A program made the translations under genes and the position numbers. A DNA stretch of 17,969 bases from JBKEAD01 sp047973165 (GTDB lineage: Bacteria > Verrucomicrobiota > Verrucomicrobiia > Chthoniobacterales > JBKEAD01), in NCBI GenBank assembly GCA_047973165.1, contig JBKEBM010000035.1, forward strand, positions 1-17,969, read 5' to 3'. Below the pieces are notes generated by a model. It saw nothing but the letters and a program-made list of their open reading frames with translations, had not been told where the DNA came from and did not search any database. This document shows positions 7,225 through 15,202 of the stretch, one piece after another; the first letter of the stretch is position 1; the number at the start of each line of letters is the position of its first letter.

Positions 7225-8535
7225 TTATTTGGTAGCGTAAGGCCTCTCTCCCTCGGTCCGGGCGATGATGGCTGCACCGCAGGTGTCGCCGAAGACGTTT
7301 ACGCTCGTTCGACACATATCCAGTATCCTGTCCACAGCCATGACCATGCCGATGGCTTCAGCCGGGAGGCCAACGGCATTCAGAATGATTACAATTGCTA
7401 CCAGGCTGGCCGAGGGAATTCCGGCAACACCGATGGAGGTCGTCAGGGCCAGCAATACGATCGTGACTTGTGCACTTGCGGACAGATCGATCCCGTAAAT
7501 CTGAGCAATAAAAAAGACTACCGTGCATTCGTAGAGTGCGGTTCCGTTCATATTCACCGTGGCTCCCAAAGGGATGGTAAAGCTCGAAATGCGTTGCGAG
7601 ACGCCGCCATTTTTTTGCACACACTCGAGAGAGAGAGGTATGGTCGCTGCGGAGGAAGCTGTGGAAAAAGCCGTCAGCAAGGCCGATGAGACTGCCTGCA
7701 AATGGCGAAAGGGTGGGATACCGAACATTTTTAAAACAATCGGCATCACAACAAATGTGTGCAAAAACAGAGCCAGAACCACGCAGAAAAAGAAGCGGAT
7801 TAACGGCATAAATGCACTCGCACCCGTATCCATAACCGTTGCTGAAACCAGCGCAAAAACACCCCAGGGCGTGAAGCGTATGACCCAGTCAGTCATGGTA
7901 ATAATCGTTTCGTAAGCGTCGTCCCACCATAAAGCAAAGCGCTCCCGGCGCTCCCGGGGCAGCTTTGTAATGAAAAATCCGAACAGAATACTGAAGCAGA
8001 TCACACCCAGCATCTGACCGTTGCTGGAAGCCGTCTCGATAATATTTTCCGGAATCATTCGTTGAAAAATGGAGATAATGTCCGCCATACCGCGCCCCTC
8101 AGCAGCCTGCAAATGCGGTGCTCCGCCCACACTGGCCGAGGCAATCATTTTTTCAGAAACTTCTTTGGAAACGACGCCCGGCTTTAAAACATTCACACAG
8201 ATCAGTCCGACCCCGACAGCAAGAGCCGTCGTCAATCCGTAATATAAAATAGTCTTGATCCCGAGCCGCCCAAAGGCCTTCTCCTCCCCCATTTTGGCAA
8301 CGGCGGAAATAATGGCCGAAAAAATCAGTGGCACAACCAGCATTTTCAGAGCCTGCAGGAAGAGTTTACCAAAAAAATCCAACGCGTCGCGCGTGCTGAA
8401 AGAGGCTATTTTTTCCGGTAAAAAAAGACCGGTCAGAATAGCCAGGACCAAAGCAATAACTATCTGCCAGTGCAGTGCCAGGCGAGGAAATTTACGGGAA
8501 GGATTTGTTTCCGGAGACTCAGAAGAAGAATACAT
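7225..8535 (-). CDS. dicarboxylate/acidic amino acid:cation symporter (DAACS, SDF family)
   Basis: Inner-membrane secondary transporter of the GltP/DctA/EAAT family that takes up glutamate, aspartate or C4-dicarboxylates with cations. The 436-residue product has the family's landmarks: hydrophobic segments starting with LHWQIVIALVLAILTGLFLP (21-40), the serine-rich HP1 tip STASSAATIP (291-300), the TM7 motif NMNGTALYE (328-336), the HP2 region SIGVAGIPSASLV (367-379), and TM8 VDRILDMCRTSVNVFGD (401-417). Asp406 and Arg409 match Gltph Asp394 and Arg397, which hold the amino group and side-chain carboxylate, so an acidic substrate is favoured over a neutral one. The TM7 motif has Asn330 where NMDGT is usual. 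The start is ATG with a strong GGGAGG Shine-Dalgarno 5 nt upstream. It is transcribed divergently from the small basic protein gene. Confidence 0.95.
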   Translation of the reverse strand: MYSSSESPETNPSRKFPRLALHWQIVIALVLAILTGLFLPEKIASFSTRDALDFFGKLFLQALKMLVVPLIFSAIISAVAKMGEEKAFGRLGIKTILYYGLTTALAVGVGLICVNVLKPGVVSKEVSEKMIASASVGGAPHLQAAEGRGMADIISIFQRMIPENIIETASSNGQMLGVICFSILFGFFITKLPRERRERFALWWDDAYETIITMTDWVIRFTPWGVFALVSATVMDTGASAFMPLIRFFFCVVLALFLHTFVVMPIVLKMFGIPPFRHLQAVSSALLTAFSTASSAATIPLSLECVQKNGGVSQRISSFTIPLGATVNMNGTALYECTVVFFIAQIYGIDLSASAQVTIVLLALTTSIGVAGIPSASLVAIVIILNAVGLPAEAIGMVMAVDRILDMCRTSVNVFGDTCGAAIIARTEGERPYATK

Positions 8536-8540
8536 TGTGC

Positions 8541-8546
8541 CCTCCC
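8541..8546 (-). promoter_or_regulatory. ribosome binding site of the symporter gene
   Basis: GGGAGG on the minus strand, 5 nt before the ATG at 8535. It is the strongest Shine-Dalgarno match in the window and supports the chosen start. Confidence 0.75.
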
Positions 8547-8598
8547 AGGGTGAGAATAATTTATTCCGCAGTCAAGAACTTGAACTAAAAAGTGAAAA

Positions 8599-8633
8599 AG
8601 GCACACCCGAAAACCTGCTTTTCGGGTGTGCCT
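8599..8633. repeat. perfect 15-bp hairpin, tip-only copy of the palindromic repeat
   Basis: AGGCACACCCGAAAA (8599-8613) is the exact reverse complement of TTTTCGGGTGTGCCT (8619-8633), with the 5-nt loop CCTGC. Bases 8611-8625 are identical to 17621-17635, near the left end of the full-length repeat at 17608-17770, and the outermost bases match the ends of both other copies. The simplest reading is a copy that has lost its centre and kept both ends. It lies between two divergently transcribed genes, so it is not placed as a terminator for either. Confidence 0.8.
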
Positions 8634-8750
8634 ATAAAGGAAAACGGATCAGCCAGGCGCGGTAAAAGGCAGAGTTCCTGTCGGCAAAAATTCTCATTTT
8701 CGGAAAAATCCTGTTGATTTCTTCCTCGGTATGTCCATTGTGTTCAGCCC

Positions 8751-8906
8751 ATGAGTCAACATCCCACATTGAAAGGCAAGGGTTCGATCCAGGCCAAGCG
8801 CAGTGTCCTGAAACGCTTTGAGCGGGTCGAACTTCTCAAAAAGCGTGGCCAGTTTAAAAAAGACGACAACGTGATTGGTCTGCCCAAGACCAAACCCGAG
8901 GAGTAA
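8751..8906 (+). CDS. small basic protein, Verrucomicrobia/Chlamydiae type
   Basis: A 51-residue protein starting MSQHPTLKGKGSIQAKRSVL and ending in KTKPEE. Lys and Arg make up more than a quarter of it, and there is no signal peptide or membrane segment. It matches what I recall of the small basic protein family (TIGR04137) restricted to Verrucomicrobia and Chlamydiae, whose role is unknown; the charge suggests RNA or ribosome binding. Fourteen nt separate it from the pseudouridine synthase gene and Der follows, so its neighbours act on ribosomal RNA or ribosome assembly. The ATG has no Shine-Dalgarno site. A 7-codon frame (8731-8754) ends in TGA overlapping this ATG and could couple translation. 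Confidence 0.85.
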   Translation: MSQHPTLKGKGSIQAKRSVLKRFERVELLKKRGQFKKDDNVIGLPKTKPEE

Positions 8907-8920
8907 TCTTTTCCGAACTT

Positions 8921-9658
8921 ATGCGGCTAAACCGCTACCTGGCAGCCGCAGGTCTGGGCTCTCGCCGCTCGTGCGAAGCCCTGATTCTCGAAGGTGCCGT
9001 CCGTATAAATGGCAAGCCTGTCACCGAGTTGGCGACACAGGTGTCTCCCGATTCGATTGTCGAGGTAAACGGTCGCCGTGTGCAGCAAAAGCAAGCCGTT
9101 TACCTTGCATTTTACAAGCCGCGTGGCGTGCTGACCACGCGCAGCGATGAGAAGGGACGCGCCACTATTTACGACTCGCTTCCTCCCGAATTTGAAAATC
9201 TTTTTTACGTTGGCCGTCTGGACAGGGAAAGTGAGGGTCTGCTTTTGCTCACAAACGACGGGAATCTCGCCCAGAAAGTCGCCCATCCATCCCACCTGAT
9301 TGATAAGGAATACGAGGTCTGGCTCGATAAAGCATTCCAGCCCGAAGACGGAAAAAAACTCGTGAAGGGCTTTCACATCCCTGGCGGACGGGCGCGGGTG
9401 ACGAGTGTTTATAAAACGGGATCGAGACGCGTAAAAGTCACGCTGCAACAAGGAATCAAACGGCAGATTCGACTTATGTTTTATGAGATAGGCTATGAGG
9501 TGGAGCGTTTGCGCCGCAGCAGAGTGGGCGGTATATTTTTGGATAAAATGCGGCCAGGAGAATACCGCAAACTGACACGCCAGGAGATTCAGCGGCTGGA
9601 AAAACCGGGCAAAAACCGGACCAGACCCGGCTCAGGCTCAGGTAAAACTAAGCATTAA
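8921..9658 (+). CDS. RNA pseudouridine synthase, RsuA/RluB/RluE family
   Basis: Converts a specific uridine of ribosomal RNA to pseudouridine. The 245-residue product has an N-terminal S4 RNA-binding domain (about 1-58: RLNRYLAAAGLGSRRSCEAL, GAVRINGKPV) and the catalytic domain (about 62-225) with the active-site motif GRLDRESEGLLLLTND, catalytic Asp101. YKPRGVLTT (65-73) and QQGIKRQIRLMF are further family motifs. A short, basic, low-complexity tail ends the protein (KNRTRPGSGSGKTKH). The S4 domain and length fit RsuA (16S) or RluB/RluE (23S); the exact target base cannot be assigned. It lies 14 nt after the small basic protein gene and 94 nt before der. GAGGAG overlaps the previous stop but is 17 nt from the ATG, too far for a normal ribosome binding site. 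Confidence 0.94.
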   Translation: MRLNRYLAAAGLGSRRSCEALILEGAVRINGKPVTELATQVSPDSIVEVNGRRVQQKQAVYLAFYKPRGVLTTRSDEKGRATIYDSLPPEFENLFYVGRLDRESEGLLLLTNDGNLAQKVAHPSHLIDKEYEVWLDKAFQPEDGKKLVKGFHIPGGRARVTSVYKTGSRRVKVTLQQGIKRQIRLMFYEIGYEVERLRRSRVGGIFLDKMRPGEYRKLTRQEIQRLEKPGKNRTRPGSGSGKTKH

Positions 9659-9752
9659 CAAAATAAGAGAATCCCGTGTTCGATAAATCCAGTGCACATC
9701 CTGTCCTTTTTATCAGAGCCTGCTTAATCTCAGGCCGGAGCTTTTAAAAAAA

Positions 9753-11108
9753 ATGAAAACCGTAGTCATCGTGGGTCGTCCGAATGTCGGAAAATCCGCC
9801 ATTTTTAATCGCCTTGCCGGACGCCGCATTTCCATCGTGCACGATCAGCCAGGGGTGACTCGCGATCGCCTGGCTGCAGTTTGTAAAATCGGGAAATTAC
9901 CTTATGAACTCATCGATACCGGCGGAATCGGAACAGATTCGGACGCCGATTTTTCCGGTCAGGTGGAGGCAGCCGCTCGGCTCTCCATCGAACTTGCCGA
10001 CCTGGTTCTTTTCGTCGTGGACGGGCCTGAAGGAATCACTCCGACGGATCGCGAGCTCGCCCGACGCTTTCGCCAAAGCGGACGCCCCATTCTTTTGCTG
10101 ATAAATAAAATCGATACTGACGGACACGATGACCTGGAGACAGACTTCGCGCAGTTTGCTTTTGAAAACTCGATGTCGATCAGCGCAGCACACGGACGTG
10201 GTTTTAGTGAACTAAAAAATTTCATAGGTGAGCATCTCGGCGAAGAAGAAACTCCCGAGCAAAAACGTTCCTGTCGTATAGCCATCGTCGGACGTCCGAA
10301 TGTCGGAAAATCTTCGCTCATTAACGCCCTTCTCGGCCATGAGCGCACCATCGTCAGCGACCTTGCCGGAACAACCCGGGACGCGGTGGACATAGCGTAT
10401 CAATATGCCGGACACGAATACATCCTGTGCGACACAGCGGGTATTCGCCATCGCTCCCGACACAATACTTCGGTCGAGGTATTCAGCGTGATGCGTTCGG
10501 AGGAATCCATCCGCCGGGCAGACATCTGCGTGCTGGTTCTGGACATCTCGCAGGGCGTCACGACACAGGATAAAAAAATAGCCTCACTCATTCAGCGAGC
10601 CAACAAACCGGTTATCATCGTTGCCAACAAATGGGATACTATCCCGGCCAGCGAACGCGACGCCTCCGGACTCCGCCACTACACCGGCGAACTACGGCGT
10701 AAACTTTTCTTTTTCGACTTTGCTCCCATCATCCTCACTTCGGCAAAAACCGGCGGCCAGGTCAGCAAGCTTTTGCGCGAGGTCGAAAACGTCCGCGAGG
10801 CCGCCAGCCAGCGCATTGGCACCGGCGAGCTCAATCGCCTCCTGCGCGACGCTATCGAAAAAACACCTCCGCCCAGCCGAAACGGGAAACGCTTTAAACT
10901 CCTCTACGCCACCCAGCTTCGCGGAGCAGACGAAAAGTATGCCTTTCAGCCACCGGTCATTGTTCTTTTCGTAAATGATCCCCGCGTGCTGATTCCCGCT
11001 TACGAAGAGTTTTTGAAAAAGAAAATTCGTGCCCGTCAGCCCTACCCCGGCCTCCCGCTCCAGCTCAAAGCAAAAGGCCGCGAACGGCGCGGAGAGATGC
11101 GGGAATAA
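9753..11108 (+). CDS. der: ribosome biogenesis GTPase Der (EngA)
   Basis: Essential GTPase that acts in late assembly of the 50S ribosomal subunit. The 451-residue product has the double G-domain layout unique to Der. Domain 1 shows GRPNVGKS (8-15), DTGG (55-58) and NKID (118-121). Domain 2 shows GRPNVGKS (180-187), DTAG (227-230) and NKWD (292-295). A C-terminal KH-like domain (about 353-443) follows, and the end is basic. The linker between the G domains (EEETPEQKRS, 164-173) is acidic then basic. All nucleotide-binding motifs are intact. The ATG sits in an A-rich leader, with GGAG 12 nt upstream, a long spacing. It follows the pseudouridine synthase gene, so both help make ribosomes; a repeat element follows it at 11155. 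Confidence 0.98.
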   Translation: MKTVVIVGRPNVGKSAIFNRLAGRRISIVHDQPGVTRDRLAAVCKIGKLPYELIDTGGIGTDSDADFSGQVEAAARLSIELADLVLFVVDGPEGITPTDRELARRFRQSGRPILLLINKIDTDGHDDLETDFAQFAFENSMSISAAHGRGFSELKNFIGEHLGEEETPEQKRSCRIAIVGRPNVGKSSLINALLGHERTIVSDLAGTTRDAVDIAYQYAGHEYILCDTAGIRHRSRHNTSVEVFSVMRSEESIRRADICVLVLDISQGVTTQDKKIASLIQRANKPVIIVANKWDTIPASERDASGLRHYTGELRRKLFFFDFAPIILTSAKTGGQVSKLLREVENVREAASQRIGTGELNRLLRDAIEKTPPPSRNGKRFKLLYATQLRGADEKYAFQPPVIVLFVNDPRVLIPAYEEFLKKKIRARQPYPGLPLQLKAKGRERRGEMRE

Positions 11109-11154
11109 ACCTCTCCGCATTTTCGTCTGAAAGTGACTCGCGGTTTTTCTCGAA

Positions 11155-11274
11155 AGGACACACCCGAAAACCGCTTCATCCGGAAAGTAAAACTTCCCCA
11201 ACGGGCATCTTTTCAACGCCGTCTCCGGGATTTCGAACAACTCTGTGCTAAAAATGAGATTTCCGGGTATGCCT
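11155..11274. repeat. palindromic repeat, copy with shortened left arm
   Basis: A 120-bp element between der and trxB. The ends AGGACACACCCGAAAACC and, reversed, AGGCATACCCGGAAATCT form imperfect terminal inverted repeats. Its right part, 11198-11264, matches 17693-17759 of the full copy at 61 of 67 positions by hand count, with no gaps; five of the six differences are transitions. The left arm is shorter than in the full copy and lacks the part that would pair with the inner right arm, so it cannot fold into the full hairpin. It does not overlap either neighbouring gene. It could affect transcript ends after der. Confidence 0.85.
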
Positions 11275-11341
11275 AAATTTTGAAAGTCCGCTGATTTTCT
11301 TTGTTTGCACCTGAGTCTGCTTTGGCTTTAGTAGTCCGGCT

Positions 11342-12268
11342 ATGGAAAAAGTAATTATTGTAGGCACGGGTTGTGCCGGGCTGACGTCTGCTGTTTATAC
11401 CGCTCGGGCAAACCTGAATCCACTCGTCCTGGAGGGGCGTCAGCCAGGTGGTCAGCTTACGACCACCACCGATGTCGAAAACTTTCCGGGCTTTCCGGAG
11501 GGTATCAATGGCCCGGAACTCATCATGCGGATGCACCAGCAGGCAGAGCGTTTCGGGACACGTTTTAACTACGGATTTGTCGAGGAGTTTGAGCAGGTCA
11601 ACGGCGTCAATCGACTAAAAATCGGGGAAGAGTGGCTGGAAAGCAAAGCTCTCATTATTGCAAGCGGAGCTTCGGCTCGCTGGCTCGGACTCGATCGCGA
11701 AAAGGAACTGGTCGGGCACGGACTCACTTCCTGTGCTACCTGCGACGGTGCTTTTTACCGCGATGTTCCGGTCTGTGTGATTGGCGGCGGCGACTCCGCC
11801 TGTGAAGAGGCGATTTTCCTTACTAAATTTGCCTCCAAAGTTTATCTGATCCATCGTCGCGATACGCTGCGGGCATCAAAAATCATGGCAGAACGCGCCA
11901 TCGCCCATCCCAAAATCGAAGTGATCTGGAATTCCGCCGCTCAGGAATACCTCACCGATGAAGAGGGAAAAATGCGGGCGATTCGTCTCAAAAATTCTCA
12001 GACAAATGAAGAAAGTGAGCTGGAGGTAAAGTGTGTTTTTGTTGCCATCGGCCACACGCCAAATACGGCCCCCTTTAAAGGCAAAGTTGATCTCGATGAA
12101 AATGGCTACATCATTCAGCACAAGGGAACGGCCACCAATCTGCCGGGAGTTTTTGCTGCGGGTGATGTAGCAGACCATGTTTATCGCCAGGCTATCACTG
12201 CTGCGGGCCAGGGATGTGCTGCTGCGATCGAGGCTGAACGCTGGCTTGCGGATAACGGCGTCGAATAA
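11342..12268 (+). CDS. trxB: thioredoxin-disulfide reductase
   Basis: Cytoplasmic FAD enzyme that uses NADPH to reduce thioredoxin. The 308-residue product has the low-molecular-weight TrxR layout: FAD-binding GTGCAG (8-13) near the N-terminus, the redox-active CATC (131-134) in TSCATCDGAFYRD, the NADPH-binding GGGDSA (148-153) and HRRD (171-174), and the C-terminal FAD motif VFAAGDVADHVYRQAITA. All are intact; the more usual GSGPAG is GTGCAG here, a variant I believe also occurs in related lineages. A possible promoter is TTGCAC (11305-11310) and TAGTAG (11329-11334) with an 18-nt spacer, but that would put the transcript start almost at the ATG, and I give it little weight. No Shine-Dalgarno site is visible. 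It begins the run of closely spaced genes that extends to the methyltransferase. Confidence 0.97.
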   Translation: MEKVIIVGTGCAGLTSAVYTARANLNPLVLEGRQPGGQLTTTTDVENFPGFPEGINGPELIMRMHQQAERFGTRFNYGFVEEFEQVNGVNRLKIGEEWLESKALIIASGASARWLGLDREKELVGHGLTSCATCDGAFYRDVPVCVIGGGDSACEEAIFLTKFASKVYLIHRRDTLRASKIMAERAIAHPKIEVIWNSAAQEYLTDEEGKMRAIRLKNSQTNEESELEVKCVFVAIGHTPNTAPFKGKVDLDENGYIIQHKGTATNLPGVFAAGDVADHVYRQAITAAGQGCAAAIEAERWLADNGVE

Positions 12269-12300
12269 GCCTCTCTCTATCCCATCCGGGCACTTTCATT

Positions 12301-13470
12301 TTGAAAATCTGCGACCTTACTCAGTTTTATTCCCCGGTCAGCGGCGGGGTGAAGCGTTACATCGAGCAGAAGGTTGCTTACATCGAGCGAAAAAGTCCGG
12401 AAGACCGACACATCCTCGTCATCCCAGGCGAAAAGACAGCCTGCCAGGAAAACGGGCTTGCGCGTGTTTATACAATTGAGTCTCCGCTTGTTTCAAAGAC
12501 ATCGCGTTACCGAATGCTTCTGAATCTGAGTGCGGTCGAAGAAATTCTGGAAGCCGAAAAACCGGATATTGCGGAGTCGGGCGACCCCTACCAACTCGCA
12601 TGGAAGGCCGTGGTTTCGGGACGCGCTTTGGGAATTCCCGTCGTTGGTTTTTATCACTCACATTTTCCCGAGGCGTATATTCGTTCGGTTGCTAAATTTT
12701 TTGGATCGATCTCCATCCGGGTTGCTGAGGAAATCTCCAGCCGTTACGTGAAGTCGCTCTACAACCGTTTTGAACGCACGATGGTTCCCAGCCCCGCACT
12801 TGCAGAGTTACTTTCTGACTGGGGTGTTGATGGCGTTCAAAACATCGATCTCGGTGTGAATGTGGATTTATTTTATCCCGACGATACCCAGGTAAAGACG
12901 ACGCGGGAGGAGCTGGGAATCCCGGAAGATGCGTTTTTGCTGATGTATGCGGGCCGACTTGCTCCGGAGAAAAATGTTCGCACACTTTTCGAGGCTTTCA
13001 GACTTTTGCCGCACATCCGGAAAAATTTTCATCTGCTTTGTATCGGTGACGGGACGCAACGCTCCCTCCTGCAAAAGCTTCAAAAAAAATCTTCACGCGT
13101 TCACTGGCTTCCGTATTGTGCGGACGCGAAGCGACTGGCTAACCTTTACCGAACAGCGGACCTTTTTGTTCATCCGGGAGTGCAGGAGACTTTCGGCCTG
13201 GTGTCACTGGAAAGCCAGGCCTGCGGAACTCCCGTAGTTGGCATACGTGGCAGCTACATGGACCGCATTATTTACTGCGGACAAATGGAATGGGCTGCGG
13301 AAAATACTCCAGCCGCCCTGGCAACAGCCATCGTGGAAACTTCCGCAACCAACACCGCAGCGGCCGGAGCACGAGCCAGCGAGCTCGTTCGCAACCGCTA
13401 CTCCTGGGATCATGTTTTTGATCGTCTCTTTAGTGTTTACCGAGAGGTCATTGCCGATTACAAAAATTAG
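12301..13470 (+). CDS. glycosyltransferase, GT4 family
   Basis: Retaining GT-B glycosyltransferase that moves a sugar from a nucleotide-sugar to an acceptor, probably a lipid or envelope glycan. In 389 residues it has the N-terminal acceptor domain with the glycine-rich motif SPVSGGVKRY (11-20), GFYHSHFPEAY (116-126), and the donor domain with YAGRLAPEKNVRTLFEAF (216-233) and the EX7E motif in QETFGLVSLESQACGTP (Glu296, Glu304). The start is TTG at 12301, directly before the conserved KICDLTQFYSP; no ATG is better placed. The gene begins 32 nt after trxB and ends 2 nt before the next gene. Close relatives include mannosyl- and sulfoquinovosyl-transferase-like enzymes, but donor and acceptor cannot be told. 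Nearby KpsF/KdsD fits an envelope role. Confidence 0.9.
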   Translation: MKICDLTQFYSPVSGGVKRYIEQKVAYIERKSPEDRHILVIPGEKTACQENGLARVYTIESPLVSKTSRYRMLLNLSAVEEILEAEKPDIAESGDPYQLAWKAVVSGRALGIPVVGFYHSHFPEAYIRSVAKFFGSISIRVAEEISSRYVKSLYNRFERTMVPSPALAELLSDWGVDGVQNIDLGVNVDLFYPDDTQVKTTREELGIPEDAFLLMYAGRLAPEKNVRTLFEAFRLLPHIRKNFHLLCIGDGTQRSLLQKLQKKSSRVHWLPYCADAKRLANLYRTADLFVHPGVQETFGLVSLESQACGTPVVGIRGSYMDRIIYCGQMEWAAENTPAALATAIVETSATNTAAAGARASELVRNRYSWDHVFDRLFSVYREVIADYKN

Positions 13471-13472
13471 CA

Positions 13473-14141
13473 GTGTCCAGACCTGCCATTGTCTCCCGAA
13501 ATTTTGAAGCCCGCGATCGTGAAGCCGTTCGTCGGATTTGCTGCGATACCGGTTTTATCGGAAAACCCATCGATCCGGTTTTTGAAGACCGCGAACTTTT
13601 TGCCGATTACCTGACGAGTTACTATACCGACAAGGAGCCGGAAGCCTGCTTCGTGGTCGAACAGGAGGGTTCCGTAAAGGGTTATCTTCTTGGTTCCTGC
13701 AGGCCGGACAAACAAAAACGATACGATTTTTTCAATAACCTCCGCCTGTTTTTCAAAGGGATAAGTCGCTACCATCGCTACTCTCAACCCACTCGCTCTT
13801 ACATTAAGTGGATACTTTTTCAGTCGTGGAAAGAAGTGCCCACAGCACCAAAGTGTCGCTCGCATTTTCATTTCAACCTTCTGCCCGAAGTTCAAAGTGT
13901 AAAGGGCACGCGGGACCTGCTGACTCTGTTTTTTGATTTTCTGCGCGCAGCAGGTGAAAGGGAGGTTTTTGGTCAGGTCGTCACTTTTGAAAACCGCCGT
14001 GCCGCACGAATCCTGGAGCGGTACGGTTTTGTCGTTCTGGAAAAAAAGGAAATCACCAAATATCGCAAAGCTTTTGACCAACCGGTTTACCTGACAACCG
14101 TGTTAAAAGATCTGCATGACGAACGCTTCAAATATTTGTAA
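13473..14141 (+). CDS. GNAT-like acetyltransferase domain protein
   Basis: A 222-residue protein that looks like an N-acetyltransferase of the GNAT fold. It opens with VSRNFEARDREAVRRIC (7-23), like the first strand and helix of GNAT enzymes. The central strand region CFVVEQEGSVKGYLLGSC (59-76) matches the beta-3/beta-4 hairpin, and FENRRAARILERYGFVVLEK near the C-terminus matches the last GNAT helix and strand. A 45-residue aromatic and basic insert (about 80-125) sits between these and is unusual. The start is GTG, 2 nt after the glycosyltransferase stop, so the two are coupled. It could modify a sugar or amine in the same envelope pathway, but substrate and activity are unknown. Confidence 0.65.
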   Translation: MSRPAIVSRNFEARDREAVRRICCDTGFIGKPIDPVFEDRELFADYLTSYYTDKEPEACFVVEQEGSVKGYLLGSCRPDKQKRYDFFNNLRLFFKGISRYHRYSQPTRSYIKWILFQSWKEVPTAPKCRSHFHFNLLPEVQSVKGTRDLLTLFFDFLRAAGEREVFGQVVTFENRRAARILERYGFVVLEKKEITKYRKAFDQPVYLTTVLKDLHDERFKYL

Positions 14142-14153
14142 AAAAAATTCTGT

Positions 14154-15137
14154 ATGAGCACACCAGAAGAAACCCTGGCTCGCGCACGACGTATCTTTGA
14201 AATAGAGCTCAGCGAAGCTGCCCGCGTGGCGGAGCGACTGGATAAATCCTTTGTCCAGGCTATCGATCTCATTCGCGAGGCCATCGAAAAGCACGGAAAA
14301 ATCGTCGTTCTCGGTATTGGTAAATCAGGGCATATCGGTGAAAAAATCGCAGCCACTCTCACCAGCACCGGCTCCACAGCCATCGTTCTCAACTCCCTCA
14401 ATGCCATGCACGGCGACCTCGGAATCATCTGCGACGGAGATATCATCCTCGCCCTTAGTTCCAGCGGAGAAACCGAAGAGCTTCTGAACGTCCTGCCGGC
14501 ACTCGCCCGCTTCGATGTCAGCATCATTGCGCTCACCGGTAACCCTGATTCCACGCTGGGGCGGGCTGCGGCAGTGACAATCAATACAGGCGTCTCGCGC
14601 GAAGCCTGTCCGCTGAACCTGGCTCCGACCTCCAGCACCACAGCCGCACTAATCACCGGAGATGCTCTGGCTATGGTCCTGCTCGAAGCGCGCGGATTCA
14701 AAAAAGAAGATTTCGCCAGGTTCCATCCGGGTGGTCAGCTCGGCCAGACTCTGCTTTTAAAAGTCTCTCAAATAATGCGGTCGATTGAGCGCCTCCCAAT
14801 AGTCGATCCAAATACTCTGATTGTCGAAGTCATTAAAAAAATGACCGCTCTGCGTGCCGGAGCCGCAGCAATCATCGACGAAAACGGACAGCTCGCAGGT
14901 ATTTTTACACACGGAGATTTCGCCAGAAACTTTCCGACAGTCCCGGACCTCGGCAATCGTAAAATCGGAGAATTTATGACGCGCAATCCAGTCACCGTGG
15001 ACGAAAACAGCCTGGCGGCAAGTGTTTTAAACCTCCTTCGCGAACACCGTATCGATGATCTCATCGTTCTCGATGCAAACAACAAACCGGTTGGCCTTGT
15101 GGACTCCCAGGACCTGACACGACTAAAAATTCTTTAA
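14154..15137 (+). CDS. kdsD: D-arabinose-5-phosphate isomerase, KpsF/GutQ family
   Basis: Converts D-ribulose 5-phosphate to D-arabinose 5-phosphate, the first step to Kdo of lipopolysaccharide. The 327-residue product has an N-terminal SIS sugar-isomerase domain (about 45-185) and two CBS domains (about 208-260 and 273-325), the standard layout. Motifs seen are GIGKSGHIG (54-62), NAMHGDLG (83-90), SSSGETEE (102-109), and FHPGGQLG (190-197), where His191 corresponds to the catalytic histidine of E. coli KdsD (His193). The next Kdo genes (kdsA, kdsB, kdsC) are not in the window. The ATG lies 12 nt after the GNAT-like gene with an A-rich leader. Family members also act in capsule (KpsF) or gut operons (GutQ); single-copy homologues usually serve LPS. 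Confidence 0.94.
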   Translation: MSTPEETLARARRIFEIELSEAARVAERLDKSFVQAIDLIREAIEKHGKIVVLGIGKSGHIGEKIAATLTSTGSTAIVLNSLNAMHGDLGIICDGDIILALSSSGETEELLNVLPALARFDVSIIALTGNPDSTLGRAAAVTINTGVSREACPLNLAPTSSTTAALITGDALAMVLLEARGFKKEDFARFHPGGQLGQTLLLKVSQIMRSIERLPIVDPNTLIVEVIKKMTALRAGAAAIIDENGQLAGIFTHGDFARNFPTVPDLGNRKIGEFMTRNPVTVDENSLAASVLNLLREHRIDDLIVLDANNKPVGLVDSQDLTRLKIL

Positions 15138-15202
15138 AGAAATCCTTTCTCACGATATTCAATCCAGGAACTTACATTTTCTGACAACACACTAAAAAAA
15201 AT

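Noticed and set aside
10692..11240. Minus-strand frame starting in the repeat, with an N-terminus like that of a frame at 17538-17735
   Set aside because: The shared start (MF-IPE-ALKR-PL) comes only from the repeated DNA. Differences between copies are mostly transitions without codon periodicity, and both frames then run antisense into real genes.
13467..14081. 204-codon minus-strand frame opposite the GNAT-like gene
   Set aside because: The plus-strand frame has GNAT-like motifs, is coupled to the gene before it and keeps the direction of the cluster; the minus frame has neither.
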